Shown here piece after piece: positions 1 through 14,000 of a stretch of 64,000 nucleotides of DNA. Position numbers and translations under genes: made by a program. Each line of letters begins with the position of its first letter. Position 1 is the stretch's first letter. The notes under the pieces are model-generated. The model worked only from the letters and a program-made list of their open reading frames with translations, did not search any database and had not been told where the DNA came from. Source of the stretch: Agriotes lineatus (Eukaryota > Arthropoda > Insecta > Coleoptera > Elateridae). The DNA is taken from positions 186,001-250,000 of the forward strand of contig CALNHX010001055.1 in the NCBI GenBank assembly GCA_940337035.1, written 5' to 3'.

Positions 1-3000
1 TCGCACCGCATCGCACCGCATCGCCTCGCATCGCCTCGCCTCGCATCGCATCTCATCGCATCGCATCGCCTCGCATCGCCTCGAATCACATCACCTCGCA
101 TTGCATCGCATCGCCTCGCATCGCATTGCATCGCATCGCACCGCATCGCGCCGCATCGCATCGCATCTCATCGCATCGCATCGCCTCGCATCGCCTCGCA
201 TCACATCACCTCGCATCGCATCTCATCGCCTCACATCGCCTCGCATCGCCTCGCATCGCATCGCATCGCATCGCCTCGCATCGCATCGCATCGCCGCGCC
301 TCACCTTGCCTCGCCTCGCCTCGCCTCGCATCGCATCGCATCGCATCGCATCGCATCGCATCCCATCGCATCGCATCGCATCGCATCGCATCGCATCGCA
401 TCGCATCGCTTCGCATCGCATCTCATCGCATCGCATCGCCTCGCATCGCCTCGCATCACATCACCTCGCATTGCAGCGCATCGCCTCGCATCGCATTGCA
501 TCGCATCGCACCGCATCGCACCGCATCGCATCGCCTCGCATCACATCACCTCGCATTGCATCGCATCGCCTCGCATCGCATTGCATCGCATCGCACCGCA
601 TCGCATCGCATCGCATATCATCGCATCGCATCGCATCGCATCGCATCGCATCGCATCGCCTCGCATCGCATCTCATCGCATCGCATCGCCTCGCATCGCC
701 TCGCATCACATCACCTCGCATCGCATCTCATCGCCTCACATCGCCTCGCATCGCATCGCATCGCATCGAATCGCATCGCATCGCCTCGCCTCGCATTGCA
801 TCGCCTCGCCTCGCATCGCATCGCATCGCATCGCATCGCATCGCATCCCATCGCATCGCATCGCATCGCATCGCATCGCTTCGCATCGCCTCGCATCGCC
901 TCGCATCGCCTCGCATCACATCGCCTCGCATCGCATCGCATCGCATCGCATCGCACCGCATCGCATCGCATCGAATCGCCTCACATCGCCTCGCATCGCC
1001 TCGCATTGCATCGCATCTCATCGCATCGCATCGCACCGCATCGCATCGCATCGCCTCGCATCGCATCGCATTGCATCGCATCGCATCGCATCGCATCGCA
1101 TTGCATCGCATCGCACCGCATCGCACCGCATCGCATCGCATCGCCTCGCATCGCATCGCATTGCATCGCATCGCATCGCATCGCCTCGCATCACATCACC
1201 TCGCATTGCATCGCATCGCCTCGCATCGCATCGCATCTCATCGCATCGCATCGCACCGCATCGCATCGCATCGCCTCGCATCGCATCGTATTGCATCGCA
1301 TCGCATCGCATCGCATCGCATTGCATCGCATCGCACCGCATCGCACCGCATCGCATCGCATCGCCTCACATCGCCTCGCATCGCCTCGCATCGCATCGCA
1401 TCTCATCGCATCGCATCGCACCGCATCGCATCGCATCGCCTCGCATCGCATCGCATTGCATCGCATCGCATCGCATCGCATCGCATTGCATCGCATCGCA
1501 CCGCATCGCATCGCCTCGCATCGCATCGCATCGCCTCGCATCGCATCTCATCGCATCGCATCGCCTCGCATCGCCTCGCATCACATCACCTCGCATCGCA
1601 TCGCATCGCATCTCATCGCATCGCATCGCATCGCATCGCATCGCATCGCCTCACATCGCCTCGCATCGCCTCGCATCGCATCGCATCTCATCGCATCGCA
1701 TCGCCTCGCATCGCCTCGCATCACACCGCCTCGCATCGCATCGCATCGCCTCGCATCGCATCTCATCGCATCGCATCGCATCGCATCGCATCGCCACACA
1801 TCGCCTCGCATCGCCTCGCATCGCATCGCATCTCATCGCATCGCATCGCCTCGCATCGCCTCGCATCACATCGCATCTCATCGCATCGCATCGCCTCGCA
1901 TCGCCTCGCATCACATCGCCTCGCATCGCATCGCATCGCCTCGCATCGCATCTCATCGCATCGCATCGCCTCGCATCACATCGCATCGCATCGCGTCGCC
2001 TCGCATTGCACCGCATCGCATTGCATCGCATCGCATCGCCTCACATCGCCTCGCATCGCCTCGCATCGCATCGCATCGCATCGCATCTCATCGCATCGCA
2101 TCGCCTCGCATCACATCGCATCGCATCGCATCGCCTCGCATTGCACCGCATCGCATCGCATCGCATCGCATCGCCTCACATCGCCTCGCATCGCCTCGCA
2201 TCGCATCGCATCGCATCGCATCTCATCGCATCGCATCGCCTCGCATCACATCGCATCGCATCGCATCGCCTCGCATTGCACCGCATCGCATCGCATGGCA
2301 TCGCATCTCATCGCATCGCATCACATCACCTCGCATTGCATCGCATCGCCTCGCATCGCATTGCATCGCATCGCACCGCATCGCACCGCATCGCATCGCC
2401 TCGCATCACATCACCTCGCATTGCATCGCATCGCACCGCATCGCACCGCATCGCTTCGCATCGCCTCGCCTCGCATCGCATATCATCGCATCGCATCGCC
2501 TCGCATCGCCTCGAATCACATCACCTCGCATTGCATCGCATCGCCTCGCATCGCATTGCATCGCATCGCACCGCATCGCACCGCATCGCCTCGCATCGCA
2601 TCGCATCTCATCGCATCGCATCGCCTCGCATCGCCTCGCATCACATCACCTCGCATCGCATCTCATTGCCTCACATCGCCTCGCATCGCCTCGCATCGCC
2701 TCGCATCACATCGTCTCGCATCGCATCGCATCGCATCGCACCGCATCGCATCGCATCGAATCGCCTCACATCGCCTCGCACCGCATCGCCTCGCATCGCC
2801 TCGCCTCGCATCATATCTCATCGCACCGCATCGCCTCGCATCGCCTCGCCTCGCATCGCATCTCATCGCATCGCATCGCCTCGCATCGCCTCGAATCGCA
2901 TCACCTCGCATTGCATCGCATCGCCTCGCATCGCATTGCATCGCATCGCCTCGCATCGCATTGCATCGCATCGCATCGCCTCGCATCGCCTCGCATCACA

Positions 3001-4290
3001 TCACCTCGCATCGCATCTCATCGCCTCACATCGCCTCGCATCGCCTCGCATCGCCTCGCATCACATCGTCTCGCATCGCATCGCATCGCAGCGCACCGCA
3101 TCGCATCGCATCGAATCGCCTCACATCGCCTCGCACCGCATCGCCTCGCATCGCCTCGCCTCGCATCATATCTCATCGCACCGCATCGCCTCGCATCGCC
3201 TCGACTCGCATCGCATCTCATCGCATCGCATCGCCTCGCATCGCCTCGAATCGCATCACCTCGCATTGCATCGCATCGCCTCGCATCGCATTGCATCGCA
3301 TCGCACCGCATCGCACCGCATCGCCTCGCATCGCCTCGCCTCGCATCGCATCTCATCGCATCGCATCGCCTCGCATCGCCTCGAATCACATCACCTCGCA
3401 TTGCATCGCATCGCCTCGCATCGCATTGCATCGCATCGCACCGCATCGCACCGCATCGCCTCGCATCGCCTCGCCTCGCATCGCATCTCATCGCATCGCA
3501 TCGCCTGGCATCGCCTCGAATCACATCACCTCGCATTGCATCGCATCGCCTCGCATCGCATTGCATCGCATCGCCTCGCATCGCATTGCATCGCATCGCA
3601 CCGCATCGCACCGCATCGCCTCGCATCGCCTCGCCTCGCATCGCATCTCATCGCATCGCATCGCCTCGCATCGCCTCGAATCACATCACCTCGCATCGCA
3701 TCGCATCTCATCGCATCGCATCGCATCGCATCTCATCGCATCGCATCGCCTCGCATCACATCGCCTCGCATCGCATCGCATCGCCTCGCATGGCATCTCA
3801 TCGCATCGCATCGCATCGCATCGCATCGCCACACATCGCCTCGCATCGCCTCGCATCGCATCGCATCTCATCGCATTGCATCGCCTCGCATCGCCTCGCA
3901 TCACATCGCATCTCATCGCATCGCATCGCCTCGCATCGCCTCGCATCACATCGCCTCGCATCGCATCGCATCGCATCGCATCGCCTCGCATCGCATCTCA
4001 TCGCATCGCATCGCCTCGCATGACATCGCATCGCATCGCATCGCCTCGCATTGCACCGCATCGCATCGCATCGCATCGCCTCACATCGCCTCGCATCGCC
4101 TCGCATCGCATCGCATCTCATCGCATCGCATCGCCTCGCATCGCCTCGCATCACATCGCCTCGCATCGCATCGCATCGCATCGCACCGCATCGCATCGCA
4201 TTGCATCTCATCGCATCGCATCGCCTCGCATCGCCTCGCATCACATCACCTCGCATTGCATCGCATCGCCTCGCATCGCATTGCTTCTCA
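1..4290 (+). repeat. Family A superunit, copy 1 (cut by the window start)
   Basis: This block recurs at 5141-9395 (offset 5140, then 5105 after a net loss of about 35 bp near 5890) and at 11080-15369 (offset 11079). Rare variants confirm common descent: TCGCG at 146-150 recurs at 11225-11229, the motif CCGCGCCTCACCTTGCC near 293 recurs near 5433 and 11372, and TGACA at 4021 recurs at 9126 and 15100. It contains the three S-A-A-A-P type modules opening with TCTCA at 1016, 1236 and 1401, and the 135-bp HOR array near 3.2-3.65 kb. Homology with copy 2 stops at about 4290, just after a TTGCT-TCTCA step. Confidence 0.85.
3216..3645 (+). repeat. 135-bp (27-unit) higher-order repeat, three tandem copies
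   Basis: TCTCA units open each copy at 3216, 3351 and 3486, and the next is at 3646. Spacing is 135, 135 and 160 bp. In the copy at 3351 the 27 units are: 1 TCTCA; 4, 6, 13, 22, 24 and 25 TCGCC; 7 TCGAA; 8 TCACA; 9 TCACC; 11 and 16 TTGCA; 19 and 21 CCGCA; the rest TCGCA. The first copy has TCGCA at unit 8. The third copy has TGGCA at unit 5 and an extra five units (25 bp) around the TTGCA pair. This is a classic HOR: neighbouring 5-mers differ while 27-unit blocks are nearly identical. Confidence 0.9.
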
Positions 4291-4950
4291 TCGCATCGCA
4301 TCGCCTCGCATCGCCTCGAATCACATCACCTCGCATTGCATCGCATCGCCTCGCATCGCATTGCATCGCATCGCCTCGCATCGCATTGCATCGCATCGCA
4401 CCGCATCGCACCGCATCGCATTGCTTCTCATCGCATCGCATCGCCTCGCATCGCCTCGAATCACATCACCTCGCATTGCATCGCATCGCCTCGCATCGCA
4501 TTGCATCGCATCGCCTCGCATCGCATCTCATCGCATCGCATCGCCTCGCATGACATCGCATCGCATCGCATCGCCTCGCATTGCACCGCATCGCATCGCA
4601 TCGCATCGCCTCACATCGCCTCGCATCGCCTCGCATCGCATCGCATCTCATCGCATCGCATCGCCTCGCATCGCCTCGCATCACATCGCCTCGCATCGCA
4701 TCGCATCGCATCGCACCGCATCGCATCGCATTGCATCTCATCGCATCGCATCGCCTCGCATCGCCTCGCATCACATCACCTCGCATTGCATCGCATCGCC
4801 TCGCATCGCATTGCTTCTCATCGCATCGCATCGCCTCGCATCGCCTCGAATCACATCACCTCGCATTGCATCGCATCGCCTCGCATCGCATTGCATCGCA
4901 TCGCCTCGCATCGCATTGCATCGCATCGCACCGCATCGCACCGCATCGCC
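3976..4950 (+). repeat. 530-bp tandem duplication inside family A
   Basis: Positions 3976-4420 match 4506-4950 at a constant offset of 530, including the rare TGACA unit at 4021 and 4551 and the TTGCT-TCTCA step at about 4281 and 4811. The copies part at 4420/4950, where one continues with TTGCT and the other with TCGCC. Copies 2 and 3 of the superunit carry a single TGACA unit (9126, 15100), so the duplication is private to this place or was lost elsewhere. Confidence 0.85.
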
Positions 4951-5140
4951 TCGCATCGCCTCGCCTCGCATCGCATCTCATCGCATCGCATCGCCTCGCA
5001 TCGCCTCGAATCACATCACCTCGCATTGCATCGCATCGCCTCGCATCGCATTGCATCGCATCGCACCGCATCGCGCCTCATCGCATCGCATCTCATCGCA
5101 TCGCATTGCATCGCATCGCCTCGCATCGCATTGCATCGCA

Positions 5141-8100
5141 TCGCACCGCATCGCACCGCATCGCCTCGCATCGCCTCGCCTCGCATCGCATCTCATCGCA
5201 TCGCATCGCCTCGCATCGCCTCGAATCACATCACCTCGCATTGCATCGCATCGCCTCGCATCGCATTGCATCGCATCGCACCGCATCGCGCCGCATCGCA
5301 TCGCATCTCATCGCATCGCATCGCCTCGCATCGCCTCGCATCACATCACCTCGCATCGCATCTCATCGCCTCACATCGCCTCGCATCGCCTCGCATCGCA
5401 TCGCATCGCATCGCCTCGCATCGCATCGCATCGCCGCGCCTCACCTTGCCTCGCCTCGCCTCGCCTCGCATCGCATCGCATCGCATCGCATCGCATCGCA
5501 TCCCATCGCATCGCATCGCATCGCATCGCATCGCATCGCATCGCATCGCTTCGCATCGCATCTCATCGCATCGCATCGCCTCGCATCGCCTCGCATCACA
5601 TCACCTCGCATTGCAGCGCATCGCCTCGCATCGCATTGCATCGCATCGCACCGCATCGCACCGCATCGCATCGCCTCGCATCACATCACCTCGCATTGCA
5701 TCGCATCGCCTCGCATCGCATTGCATCGCATCGCACCGCATCGCATCGCATCGCATATCATCGCATCGCATCGCATCGCATCGCATCGCATCGCATCGCC
5801 TCGCATCGCATCTCATCGCATCGCATCGCCTCGCATCGCCTCGCATCACATCACCACGCATCGCATCTCATCGCCTCACATCGCCTCGCATTGCATCGCC
5901 TCGCCTCGCATCGCATCGCATCGCATCGCATCGCATCGCATCCCATCGCATCGCATCGCATCGCATCGCATCGCTTCGCATCGCCTCGCATCGCCTCGCA
6001 TCGCCTCGCATCGCCTCGCATCACATCGCCTCGCATCGCATCGCATCGCATCGCATCGCACCGCATCGCATCGCATCGAATCGCCTCACATCGCCTCGCA
6101 TCGCCTCGCATTGCATCGCATCTCATCGCATCGCATCGCACCGCATCGCATCGCATCGCCTCGCATCGCATCGCATTGCATCGCATCGCATCGCATCGCA
6201 TCGCATTGCATCGCATCGCACCGCATCGCACCGCATCGCATCGCATCGCCTCGCATCGCATCGCATTGCATCGCATCGCATCGCATCGCCTCGCATCACA
6301 TCACCTCGCATTGCATCGCATCGCCTCGCATCGCATCGCATCTCATCGCATCGCATCGCACCGCATCGCATCGCATCGCCTCGCATCGCATCGCATTGCA
6401 TCGCATCGCATCGCATCGCATCGCATTGCATCGCATCGCACCGCATCGCACCGCATCGCATCGCATCGCCTCACATCGCCTCGCATCGCCTCGCATCGCA
6501 TCGCATCTCATCGCATCGCATCGCACCGCATCGCATCGCATCGCCTCGCATCGCATCGCATTGCATCGCATCGCATCGCATCGCATCGCATTGCATCGCA
6601 TCGCCCCGCATCGCATCGCCTCGCATCGCATCGCATCGCCTCGCATCGCATCTCATCGCATCGCATCGCCTCGCATCGCCTCGCATCACATCACCTCGCA
6701 TCGCATCGCATCGCATCTCATCGCATCGCATCGCATCGCATCGCATCGCATCGCCTCACATCGCCTCGCATCGCCTCGCATCGCATCGCATCTCATCGCA
6801 TCGCATCGCCTCGCATCGCCTCGCATCACACCGCCTCGCATCGCATCGCATCGCCTCGCATCGCATCTCATCGCATCGCATCGCATCGCATCGCATCGCC
6901 ACACATCGCCTCGCATCGCCTCGCATCGCATCGCATCTCATCGCATCGCATCGCCTCGCATCGCCTCGCATCACATCGCATCTCATCGCATCGCATCGCC
7001 TCGCATCGCCTCGCATCACATCGCCTCGCATCGCATCGCATCGCCTCGCATCGCATCTCATCGCATCGCATCGCCTCGCATCACATCGCATCGCATCGCA
7101 TCGCCTCGCATTGCACCGCATCGCATTGCATCGCATCGCATCGCCTCACATCGCCTCGCATCGCCTCGCATCGCATCGCATCGCATCGCATCTCATCGCA
7201 TCGCATCGCCTCGCATCACATCGCATCGCATCGCATCGCCTCGCATTGCACCGCATCGCATCGCATCGCATCGCATCGCCTCACATCGCCTCGCATCGCC
7301 TCGCATCGCATCGCATCGCATCGCATCTCATCGCATCGCATCGCCTCGCATCACATCGCATCGCATCGCATCGCCTCGCATTGCACCGCATCGCATCGCA
7401 TGGCATCGCATCTCATCGCATCGCATCACATCACCTCGCATTGCATCGCATCGCCTCGCATCGCATTGCATCGCATCGCACCGCATCGCACCGCATCGCA
7501 TCGCCTCGCATCACATCACCTCGCATTGCATCGCATCGCACCGCATCGCACCGCATCGCTTCGCATCGCCTCGCCTCGCATCGCATATCATCGCATCGCA
7601 TCGCCTCGCATCGCCTCGAATCACATCACCTCGCATTGCATCGCATCGCCTCGCATCGCATTGCATCGCATCGCACCGCATCGCACCGCATCGCCTCGCA
7701 TCGCATCGCATCTTATCGCATCGCATCGCCTCGCATCGCCTCGCATCACATCACCTCGCATCGCATCTCATTGCCTCACATCGCCTCGCATCGCCTCGCA
7801 TCGCCTCGCATCACATCGTCTCGCATCGCATCGCATCGCATCGCACCGCATCGCATCGCATCGAATCGCCTCACATCGCCTCGCACCGCATCGCCTCGCA
7901 TCGCCTCGCCTCGCATCATATCTCATCGCACCGCATCGCCTCGCATCGCCTCGCCTCGCATCGCATCTCATCGCATCGCATCGCCTCGCATCGCCTCGAA
8001 TCGCATCACCTCGCATTGCATCGCATCGCCTCGCATCGCATTGCATCGCATCGCCTCGCATCGCATTGCATCGCATCGCATCGCCTCGCATCGCCTCGCA

Positions 8101-9395
8101 TCACATCACCTCGCATCGCATCTCATCGCCTCACATCGCCTCGCATCGCCTCGCATCGCCTCGCATCACATCGTCTCGCATCGCATCGCATCGCATCGCA
8201 CCGCATCGCATCGCATCGAATCGCCTCACATCGCCTCGCACCGCATCGCCTCGCATCGCCTCGCCTCGCATCATATCTCATCGCACCGCATCGCCTCGCA
8301 TCGCCTCGCCTCGCATCGCATCTCATCGCATCGCATCGCCTCGCATCGCCTCGAATCGCATCACCTCGCATTGCATCGCATCGCCTCGCATCGCATTGCA
8401 TCGCATCGCACCGCATCGCACCGCATCGCCTCGCATCGCCTCGCCTCGCATCGCATCTCATCGCATCGCATCGCCTCGCATCGCCTCGAATCACATCACC
8501 TCGCATTGCATCGCATCGCCTCGCATCGCATTGCATCGCATCGCACCGCATCGCACCGCATCGCCTCGCATCGCCTCGCCTCGCATCGCATCTCATCGCA
8601 TCGCATCGCCTGGCATCGCCTCGAATCACATCACCTCGCATTGCATCGCATCGCCTCGCATCGCATTGCATCGCATCGCCTCGCATCGCATTGCATCGCA
8701 TCGCACCGCATCGCACCGCATCGCCTCGCATCGCCTCGCCTCGCATCGCATCTCATCGCATCGCATCGCCTCGCATCGCCTCGAATCACATCACCTCGCA
8801 TCGCATCGCATCTCATCGCATCGCATCGCATCGCATCTCATCGCATCGCATCGCCTCGCATCACATCGCCTCGCATCGCATCGCATCGCCTCGCATGGCA
8901 TCTCATCGCATCGCATCGCATCGCATCGCATCGCCACACATCGCCTCGCATCGCCTCGCATCGCATCGCATCTCATCGCATTGCATCGCCTCGCATCGCC
9001 TCGCATCACATCGCATCTCATCGCATCGCATCGCCTCGCATCGCCTCGCATCACATCGCCTCGCATCGCATCGCATCGCATCGCATCGCCTCGCATCGCA
9101 TCTCATCGCATCGCATCGCCTCGCATGACATCGCATCGCATCGCATCGCCTCGCATTGCACCGCATCGCATCGCATCGCATCGCCTCACATCGCCTCGCA
9201 TCACCTCGCATCGCATCGCATCTCATCGCATCGCATCGCCTCGCATCGCCTCGCATCACATCGCCTCGCATCGCATCGCATCGCATCGCACCGCATCGCA
9301 TCGCATTGCATCTCATCGCATCGCATCGCCTCGCATCGCCTCGCATCACATCACCTCGCATTGCATCGCATCGCCTCGCATCGCATTGCTTCTCA
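5141..9395 (+). repeat. Family A superunit, copy 2
   Basis: It aligns with 1-4290. Compared with copy 1 it lacks about 35 bp net near 5890, where a short TCGAA-containing segment is missing. It has its own substitutions, such as CCACG near 5853 and TCTTA near 7712. The stretch just upstream (about 4830-5140) also matches about 10770-11079, so a full superunit here is close to 5.94 kb and runs through the family B block at 9396-10600. Confidence 0.85.
8321..8750 (+). repeat. 135-bp HOR array, superunit copy 2
   Basis: Same organisation as at 3216-3645, offset 5105: TCTCA openers at 8321, 8456 and 8591, next at 8751 (spacing 135, 135, 160 bp). The TGGCA substitution and the extra 25 bp are again in the third repeat, so the 135-bp array was copied as a block inside the larger superunit and has not been rehomogenised since. 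Confidence 0.85.
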
Positions 9396-10600
9396 TCGCA
9401 CCGCATCGCACCGCATCGCATCGCCTCGCATCACATCACCTCGCATTGCATCGCATCGACTCGCATCGCATTGCATCGCATCGCACCGCATCGCACCGCA
9501 TCGCATCGCATCGCCTCGCATCGCATCGCATCGCCTCGCATCGCATCTCATCGCATCGCATCGCCTCGCATCGCCTCGCATCACATCACCTCGCATCGCA
9601 TCTCATCGCCTCTCATCGCCTCGCATCGCCTCGCATCGCATCGCATCTCATCGCATCGCATCGCCTCGCATCGCCTCGCATCACATCGCCTCGCATCGCA
9701 TCGCATCGCATCGCACCGCATCGCATCGCATCGAATCGCCTCGCATCGCCTCGCATCGCATCACATCGCCTCGCCTCGCCTCGCCTAGCATCGCATCGCA
9801 TCGCATCGCATCGCATCGATCGCATCGCATCGCATCGCATCGCATCGCATCGCATCGCATCGCATCGCCTCGCCTCGCATTGCATCGCCTCGCCTCGCCT
9901 CACATCGCCTCGCATCGCCTCGCATCGCATCGCATCTCATCGCATCGCATCGCCTCGCATCGCCTCGTATCACATCGCCTCGCATCGCATCGCATCGCCT
10001 CGCATCGCATCTCATCGCATCGCATCGCCTCGCATCGCCTCGCATCACATCGCATCTTATCGCATCGCATCGTCTCGCATCGCCTCGCATTGCATCGCAT
10101 CGCCTCGCATCACATCGCATCTCATCGCATCGCCTCGCACCGCATCGCCTCGCATCGCCTCGCCTCGCATCGCATCTCATCGCACCGCATCGCCTCGCAT
10201 CGCCTCGCCTCGCATCGCATCTCATCGCATCGCATCGTCTCGCATCGCCTCGAATCACATCACCTCGCATTGCATCGCATCGCCTCGCATCGCATTGCAT
10301 CGCATCGCACCGCATCGCACCGCATCGCCTCGCATCGCATCGCATCTCATCGCATCGCATCGCCTCGCATCGCCTCGCATCACATCACCTCGCATCGCAT
10401 CTCATCGCCTCGCATCGCCTCGCATCGCCTCGCATCGCCTCGCATCACATCGTTTCGCATCGCATCGCATCGCATCGCACCGCATCGCATCGCCTCGCAT
10501 CGCATTGCATCGCATCGCACCGCATCGCACCGCATCGCCTCGCATCGCATCGCATCTCATCGCATCGCATCGCCTTGCATCGCCTCGCATCACATCACCT
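9396..10600 (+). repeat. Family B block, first occurrence
   Basis: After the break in homology at about 9395 the array contains variants not seen upstream: four TCGCC then TAGCA (9786-9790), a TCGA slip (9816-9819), TCGTA near 9966, and a TCTTA unit near 10055. The first 700 bp recur at 15370-16080 (offset 5974) and again at about 25230-25920. The rest, to about 10600, is a mosaic of A-like modules, including TCGTT near 10451. No gene-like sequence is present. Confidence 0.75.
9816..9819 (+). other. Inherited 4-bp TCGA unit (phase slip 1)
   Basis: A unit has lost its C, giving TCGA followed directly by TCGCA, so unit starts move from positions 1 mod 5 to 0 mod 5. It lies 26 bases after the TAGCA landmark. 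The same slip in the same context occurs at 15790, 25649 and 39903, so it is a real inherited variant and not a read error. It creates the palindrome CGATCG, which is otherwise absent from TCGCA-type units. Confidence 0.9.
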
Positions 10601-11079
10601 CGCATCGCATCTCATCGCCTCACATCGCCTCGCCTCGCATCACATCACCTCGCATCGCATCTCATCGCCTCACATCGCCTCGCATCGCCTCGCATCGCCT
10701 CGCATCGCATCTCATCGCACCGCATCGCCTCGCATCGCCTCGCCTCGCATCGCATCTCATCGCATCGCATCGCCTCGCATCGCCTCGAATCACATCACCT
10801 CGCATTGCATCGCATCGCCTCGCATCGCATTGCATCGCATCGCCTCGCATCGCATTGCATCGCATCGCACCGCATCGCACCGCATCGCCTCGCATCGCCT
10901 CGCCTCGCATCGCATCTCATCGCATCGCATCGCCTCGCATCGCCTCGAATCACATCACCTCGCATTGCATCGCATCGCCTCGCATCGCATTGCATCGCAT
11001 CGCACCGCATCGCGCCGCATCGCATCGCATCTCATCGCATCGCATTGCATCGCATCGCCTCGCATCGCATTGCATCGCA

Positions 11080-14000
11080 TCGCACCGCATCGCACCGCAT
11101 CGCCTCGCATCGCCTCGCCTCGCATCGCATCTCATCGCATCGCATCGCCTCGCATCGCCTCGAATCACATCACCTCGCATTGCATCGCATCGCCTCGCAT
11201 CGCATTGCATCGCATCGCACCGCATCGCGCCGCATCGCATCGCATCTCATCGCATCGCATCGCCTCGCATCGCCTCGCATCACATCACCTCGCATCGCAT
11301 CTCATCGCCTCACATCGCCTCGCATCGCCTCGCATCGCATCGCATCGCATCGCCTCGCATCGCATCGCATCGCCGCGCCTCACCTTGCCTCGCCTCGCCT
11401 CGCCTCGCATCGCATCGCATCGCATCGCATCGCATCGCATCCCATCGCATCGCATCGCATCGCATCGCATCGCATCGCATCGCATCGCTTCGCATCGCAT
11501 CTCATCGCATCGCATCGCCTCGCATCGCCTCGCATCACATCACCTCGCATTGCAGCGCATCGCCTCGCATCGCATTGCATCGCATCGCACCGCATCGCAC
11601 CGCATCGCATCGCCTCGCATCACATCACCTCGCATTGCATCGCATCGCCTCGCATCGCATTGCATCGCATCGCACCGCATCGCATCGCATCGCATATCAT
11701 CGCATCGCATCGCATCGCATCGCATCGCATCGCATCGCCTCGCATCGCATCTCATCGCATCGCATCGCCTCGCATCGCCTCGCATCACATCACCTCGCAT
11801 CGCATCTCATCGCCTCACATCGCCTCGCATCGCATCGCATCGCATCGAATCGCATCGCATCGCCTCGCCTCGCATTGCATCGCCTCGCCTCGCATCGCAT
11901 CGCATCGCATCGCATCGCATCGCATCCCATCGCATCGCATCGCATCGCATCGCATCGCTTCGCATCGCCTCGCATCGCCTCGCATCGCCTCGCATCACAT
12001 CGCCTCGCATCGCATCGCATCGCATCGCATCGCACCGCATCGCATCGCATCGAATCGCCTCACATCGCCTCGCATCGCCTCGCATTGCATCGCATCTCAT
12101 CGCATCGCATCGCACCGCATCGCATCGCATCGCCTCGCATCGCATCGCATTGCATCGCATCGCATCGCATCGCATCGCATTGCATCGCATCGCACCGCAT
12201 CGCACCGCATCGCATCGCATCGCCTCGCATCGCATCGCATTGCATCGCATCGCATCGCATCGCCTCGCATCACATCACCTCGCATTGCATCGCATCGCCT
12301 CGCATCGCATCGCATCTCATCGCATCGCATCGCACCGCATCGCATCGCATCGCCTCGCATCGCATCGTATTGCATCGCATCGCATCGCATCGCATCGCAT
12401 TGCATCGCATCGCACCGCATCGCACCGCATCGCATCGCATCGCCTCACATCGCCTCGCATCGCCTCGCATCGCATCGCATCTCATCGCATCGCATCGCAC
12501 CGCATCGCATCGCATCGCCTCGCATCGCATCGCATTGCATCGCATCGCATCGCATCGCATCGCATTGCATCGCATCGCACCGCATCGCATCGCCTCGCAT
12601 CGCATCGCATCGCCTCGCATCGCATCTCATCGCATCGCATCGCCTCGCATCGCCTCGCATCACATCACCTCGCATCGCATCGCATCGCATCTCATCGCAT
12701 CGCATCGCATCGCATCGCATCGCATCGCCTCACATCGCCTCGCATCGCCTCGCATCGCATCGCATCTCATCGCATCGCATCGCCTCGCATCGCCTCGCAT
12801 CACACCGCCTCGCATCGCATCGCATCGCCTCGCATCGCATCTCATCGCATCGCATCGCATCGCATCGCATCGCCACACATCGCCTCGCATCGCCTCGCAT
12901 CGCATCGCATCTCATCGCATCGCATCGCCTCGCATCGCCTCGCATCACATCGCATCTCATCGCATCGCATCGCCTCGCATCGCCTCGCATCACATCGCCT
13001 CGCATCGCATCGCATCGCCTCGCATCGCATCTCATCGCATCGCATCGCCTCGCATCACATCGCCTCGCATCGCATCTCATCGCATCGCATCGCCTCGCAT
13101 CACATCGCATCGCATCGCGTCGCCTCGCATTGCACCGCATCGCATTGCATCGCATCGCATCGCCTCACATCGCCTCGCATCGCCTCGCATCGCATCGCAT
13201 CGCATCGCATCTCATCGCATCGCATCGCCTCGCATCACATCGCATCGCATCGCATCGCCTCGCATTGCACCGCATCGCATCGCATCGCATCGCATCGCCT
13301 CACATCGCCTCGCATCGCCTCGCATCGCATCGCATCGCATCGCATCTCATCGCATCGCATCGCCTCGCATCACATCGCATCGCATCGCATCGCCTCGCAT
13401 TGCACCGCATCGCATCGCATGGCATCGCATCTCATCGCATCGCATCACATCACCTCGCATTGCATCGCATCGCCTCGCATCGCATTGCATCGCATCGCAC
13501 CGCATCGCACCGCATCGCATCGCCTCGCATCACATCACCTCGCATTGCATCGCATCGCACCGCATCGCACCGCATCGCTTCGCATCGCCTCGCCTCGCAT
13601 CGCATATCATCGCATCGCATCGCCTCGCATCGCCTCGAATCACATCACCTCGCATTGTATCGCATCGCCTCGCATCGCATTGCATCGCATCGCACCGCAT
13701 CGCACCGCATCGCCTCGCATCGCATCGCATCTCATCGCATCGCATCGCCTCGCATCGCCTCGCATCACATCACCTCGCATCGCATCTCATTGCCTCACAT
13801 CGCCTCGCATCGCCTCGCATCGCCTCGCATCACATCGTCTCGCATCGCATCGCATCGCATCGCACCGCATCGCATCGCATCGAATCGCCTCACATCGCCT
13901 CGCACCGCATCGCCTCGCATCGCCTCGCCTCGCATCATATCTCATCGCACCGCATCGCCTCGCATCGCCTCGCCTCGCATCGCATCTCATCGCATCGCAT

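Noticed and set aside
293..309. CCGCGCCTCACCTTGCC as a possible box A/box B-like or Alu/SINE fragment
   Set aside because: The motif is built from one-step variants of the 5-mer and has no SINE body, poly-A tail or flanking duplication.
9780..9830. TAGCA and TCGA landmarks as recombinase target or transposon insertion footprint
   Set aside because: No target-site duplication, inverted repeats or foreign sequence accompany them. Each is explained by one base change in a unit followed by block duplication.
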